A DNA stretch of 21,400 nucleotides. It comes from VRUE01 sp036525295. GTDB lineage: Bacteria; Actinomycetota; Thermoleophilia; Solirubrobacterales; 70-9. The stretch covers positions 1 through 21,400 of the forward strand of contig DATDAQ010000015.1 of NCBI GenBank assembly GCA_036525295.1. The letters run 5' to 3'. Below, piece after piece: positions 20,720-21,400 of the stretch; the stretch's first letter is position 1; each line of letters starts with the position of its first letter. Position numbers and translations under genes: made by a program. The notes under the pieces were generated by a model. That model saw only the letters and a list, made by a program, of their open reading frames with translations, was not told where the DNA came from and ran no database searches.

Positions 20720-20773
20720 ACTGAGAGCATACGTCAAATCAGATATATAACTTGAGGGACTTCGACCCCCCGA

Positions 20774-20785
20774 AAGTCCAGACTT
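20774..20785. promoter_or_regulatory. Palindrome AAGTCCAGACTT, copy 1 (putative XRE operator)
   Basis: The 5-2-5 palindrome AAGTC-CA-GACTT lies 54 bases upstream of the XRE start codon, in front of the AT-rich promoter region. It is part of a 14-bp direct repeat GAAAGTCCAGACTT that recurs 61 bases away. Assignment to the XRE protein is by location only. Confidence 0.55.
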
Positions 20786-20834
20786 CAAAACCCACCTCCG
20801 GAATCGGCGGTCTGAAGCGGAATCTCAGGGGGGA

Positions 20835-20846
20835 AAGTCCAGACTT
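20835..20846. promoter_or_regulatory. Palindrome AAGTCCAGACTT, copy 2 (putative XRE operator)
   Basis: An identical copy of the palindrome, 61 bp (about six helical turns) from copy 1, so both lie on nearly the same DNA face. A partial third site, TCCAGACT, follows at 20850-20857. Spacing would allow looping or cooperative binding. Confidence 0.55.
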
Positions 20847-20866
20847 AATTCCAGACTGCCCCCGGA

Positions 20867-20894
20867 GTGAGTGAGTGGGTGGGTGAGTGAGTGG
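20867..20894. repeat. GTGA/GTGG tetranucleotide tandem repeat
   Basis: Seven contiguous 4-base units (GTGA, GTGA, GTGG, GTGG, GTGA, GTGA, GTGG) run directly into the 3' end of the tRNA-Phe gene, overlapping its last bases. It is non-coding. Such repeats can vary in copy number by slippage. Confidence 0.8.
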
Positions 20895-20964
20895 CGAGGG
20901 CCGGAATCGAACCGGCGACACCACGATTTTCAGTCGTGTGCTCTACCAACTGAGCTACCTCGCC
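20892..20964 (-). tRNA. tRNA-Phe (anticodon GAA)
   Basis: The minus strand folds into a complete 73-nt cloverleaf: acceptor GGCGAGG pairing with CCTCGCC, D arm GCTC-AGTTGGTA-GAGC, anticodon arm CACGA-CTGAAAA-TCGTG with anticodon GAA, variable loop GTGTC, and T arm GCCGG-TTCGATT-CCGGC. The discriminator base is A, as in tRNA-Phe. The CCA end is not encoded; CTC follows, so CCA must be added after transcription. Downstream lie the tandem repeat and the XRE/nucleotidyltransferase pair; tRNA 3' ends are common integration sites, but no att-like duplicate was spotted. Confidence 0.97.
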
Positions 20965-21037
20965 TGGGATTGCGCGGTTGCGGCCGCGCATGGGAAGGCT
21001 AGCGACCGGGGGGCGACGGGGCTGATTCGATTGGGGC

Positions 21038-21400
21038 ATGGCTTGGGGTCGTGCAGCACTCGGGTTGGCCGTGGGGGTCGTGGTGGCCGCGACGCTTGTA
21101 TCGGGGGGCTCGCGGGACGACTCGGTCCGGCTGCGCTACCTGCCGGAGAGCAACGAGCTGCGGACGGTCGTCGAGTACGGCAGGGCACGGGATGTCGACG
21201 TGCGCTCGCTCGGAGCACCGGGGGCGATCGGTGCCGATCCGCGCTGGCTCGCGCGGGCGCGGCCACTCGGGCCCGGCGCGCCGCCGTGGGCCCGGCGGAT
21301 GTACCGGCGCTCGCTTCTTGTGCTGCGGGCGGTCATGGATCAACGCAGCGGCGCCGTCATGGCCGGCTTGCGCGACGGCTGGGAATACGTCTGGCCCCGC
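21038..21400 (+). CDS. GH15 glucoamylase-family protein, N-terminal part (truncated by window edge)
   Basis: The frame from ATG 21038 stays open for 121 codons to the window end. The N-terminus is basic then hydrophobic (RAALGLAVGVVVAATLVSGG, about 5-24), a signal or anchor segment. Residues about 88-121 contain MYRRSLLVLRAVMDQRSGAVMAG and GWEYVWPR, the start of the (alpha/alpha)6 catalytic domain of glycoside hydrolase family 15, whose next residues are normally DA (YVWPRDA). GH15 enzymes release glucose or glucose-like units from alpha-glucans or trehalose. The bulk of the catalytic domain, including both catalytic Glu residues, lies beyond the window. No clear Shine-Dalgarno is visible. 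It reads away from the tRNA gene on the opposite strand. The family call is from the short motif, so subfamily and substrate remain open. Confidence 0.78.
   Translation, partial: MAWGRAALGLAVGVVVAATLVSGGSRDDSVRLRYLPESNELRTVVEYGRARDVDVRSLGAPGAIGADPRWLARARPLGPGAPPWARRMYRRSLLVLRAVMDQRSGAVMAGLRDGWEYVWPR

Noticed and set aside
20892..20964. Attachment-site duplicate of the tRNA-Phe 3' end elsewhere in the window
   Set aside because: No copy longer than common GC-rich 7-8-mers was noticed around 18100-19800, and no integrase is present.
1..21400. CRISPR array, rRNA, insertion sequence or phage genes
   Set aside because: No regularly spaced repeats, rRNA segments, transposase motifs or phage structural proteins were found on reading both strands.

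Overview
This is a GC-rich chromosomal segment, most likely from a Thermoleophilia / Solirubrobacterales-type actinobacterium. That placement is inference. It rests on the high GC content, a fused PafB-PafC regulator, a secreted DUF1906 protein carrying a C-terminal beta-sandwich module of a kind I associate with that group, and many genes with a TANNNT hexamer 6-9 bases before the start codon, as expected for actinobacterial leaderless transcripts. No rRNA, CRISPR array, transposase or phage structural gene was seen.

Layout from left to right. Positions 55-2479 (minus strand): a flavin/F420-type PNPOx-fold protein, a secreted clan-A glycoside hydrolase and a dolichol-phosphate-mannose-synthase-like glycosyltransferase. 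Positions 2699-3348 (plus): a Phd/YefM-PIN (VapBC-like) toxin-antitoxin pair behind a twin palindromic operator; the toxin appears to start at a CTG codon. Positions 3387-4049: a DJ-1/PfpI protein, convergent with a secreted DUF1906 protein (4033-5415) and a membrane-anchored penicillin-acylase-family Ntn hydrolase (5519-7909). Positions 7988-9484: a secreted delta-60-repeat protein with seven motif copies. Positions 9516-12388 (minus): an MBL-fold hydrolase and the fused PafBC regulator, separated by a large inverted repeat. Positions 12418-12735: a small membrane protein divergent from pafBC. Positions 12740-13738 (minus): a YhaM-like OB-fold/HD exoribonuclease.

Positions 13801-15313 form a compact arsenic operon: operator, arsR, an aquaporin in the place of an arsenite pump, and a thioredoxin-fold arsenate reductase. 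It is followed on the same strand by a PLD-type nuclease with an unusual C-terminal domain (15352-16521), overlapping by ATGA with a fumarylacetoacetate-hydrolase-family gene (16518-17399). A minus-strand SDR oxidoreductase (17411-18136) closes this block.

Positions 18137-20891 look like an accessory segment: about 480 bases without an intact gene but with possible gene remnants and hairpins, a secreted three-part protein, and an XRE-regulator/nucleotidyltransferase pair that looks like a toxin-antitoxin or abortive-infection module. Two copies of a 12-bp palindrome lie upstream of that pair. The segment ends at tRNA-Phe(GAA) (20892-20964), whose 3' end abuts a GTGA-type tandem repeat. The right edge holds the truncated start of a GH15 glucoamylase-family gene (21038-21400).

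The best candidates for something new are the XRE/NTase module with its palindromes, the PLD nuclease fused to a possible PUA/EVE-like reader domain, and the non-canonical toxin start. No wholly new system is evident from sequence reading alone.
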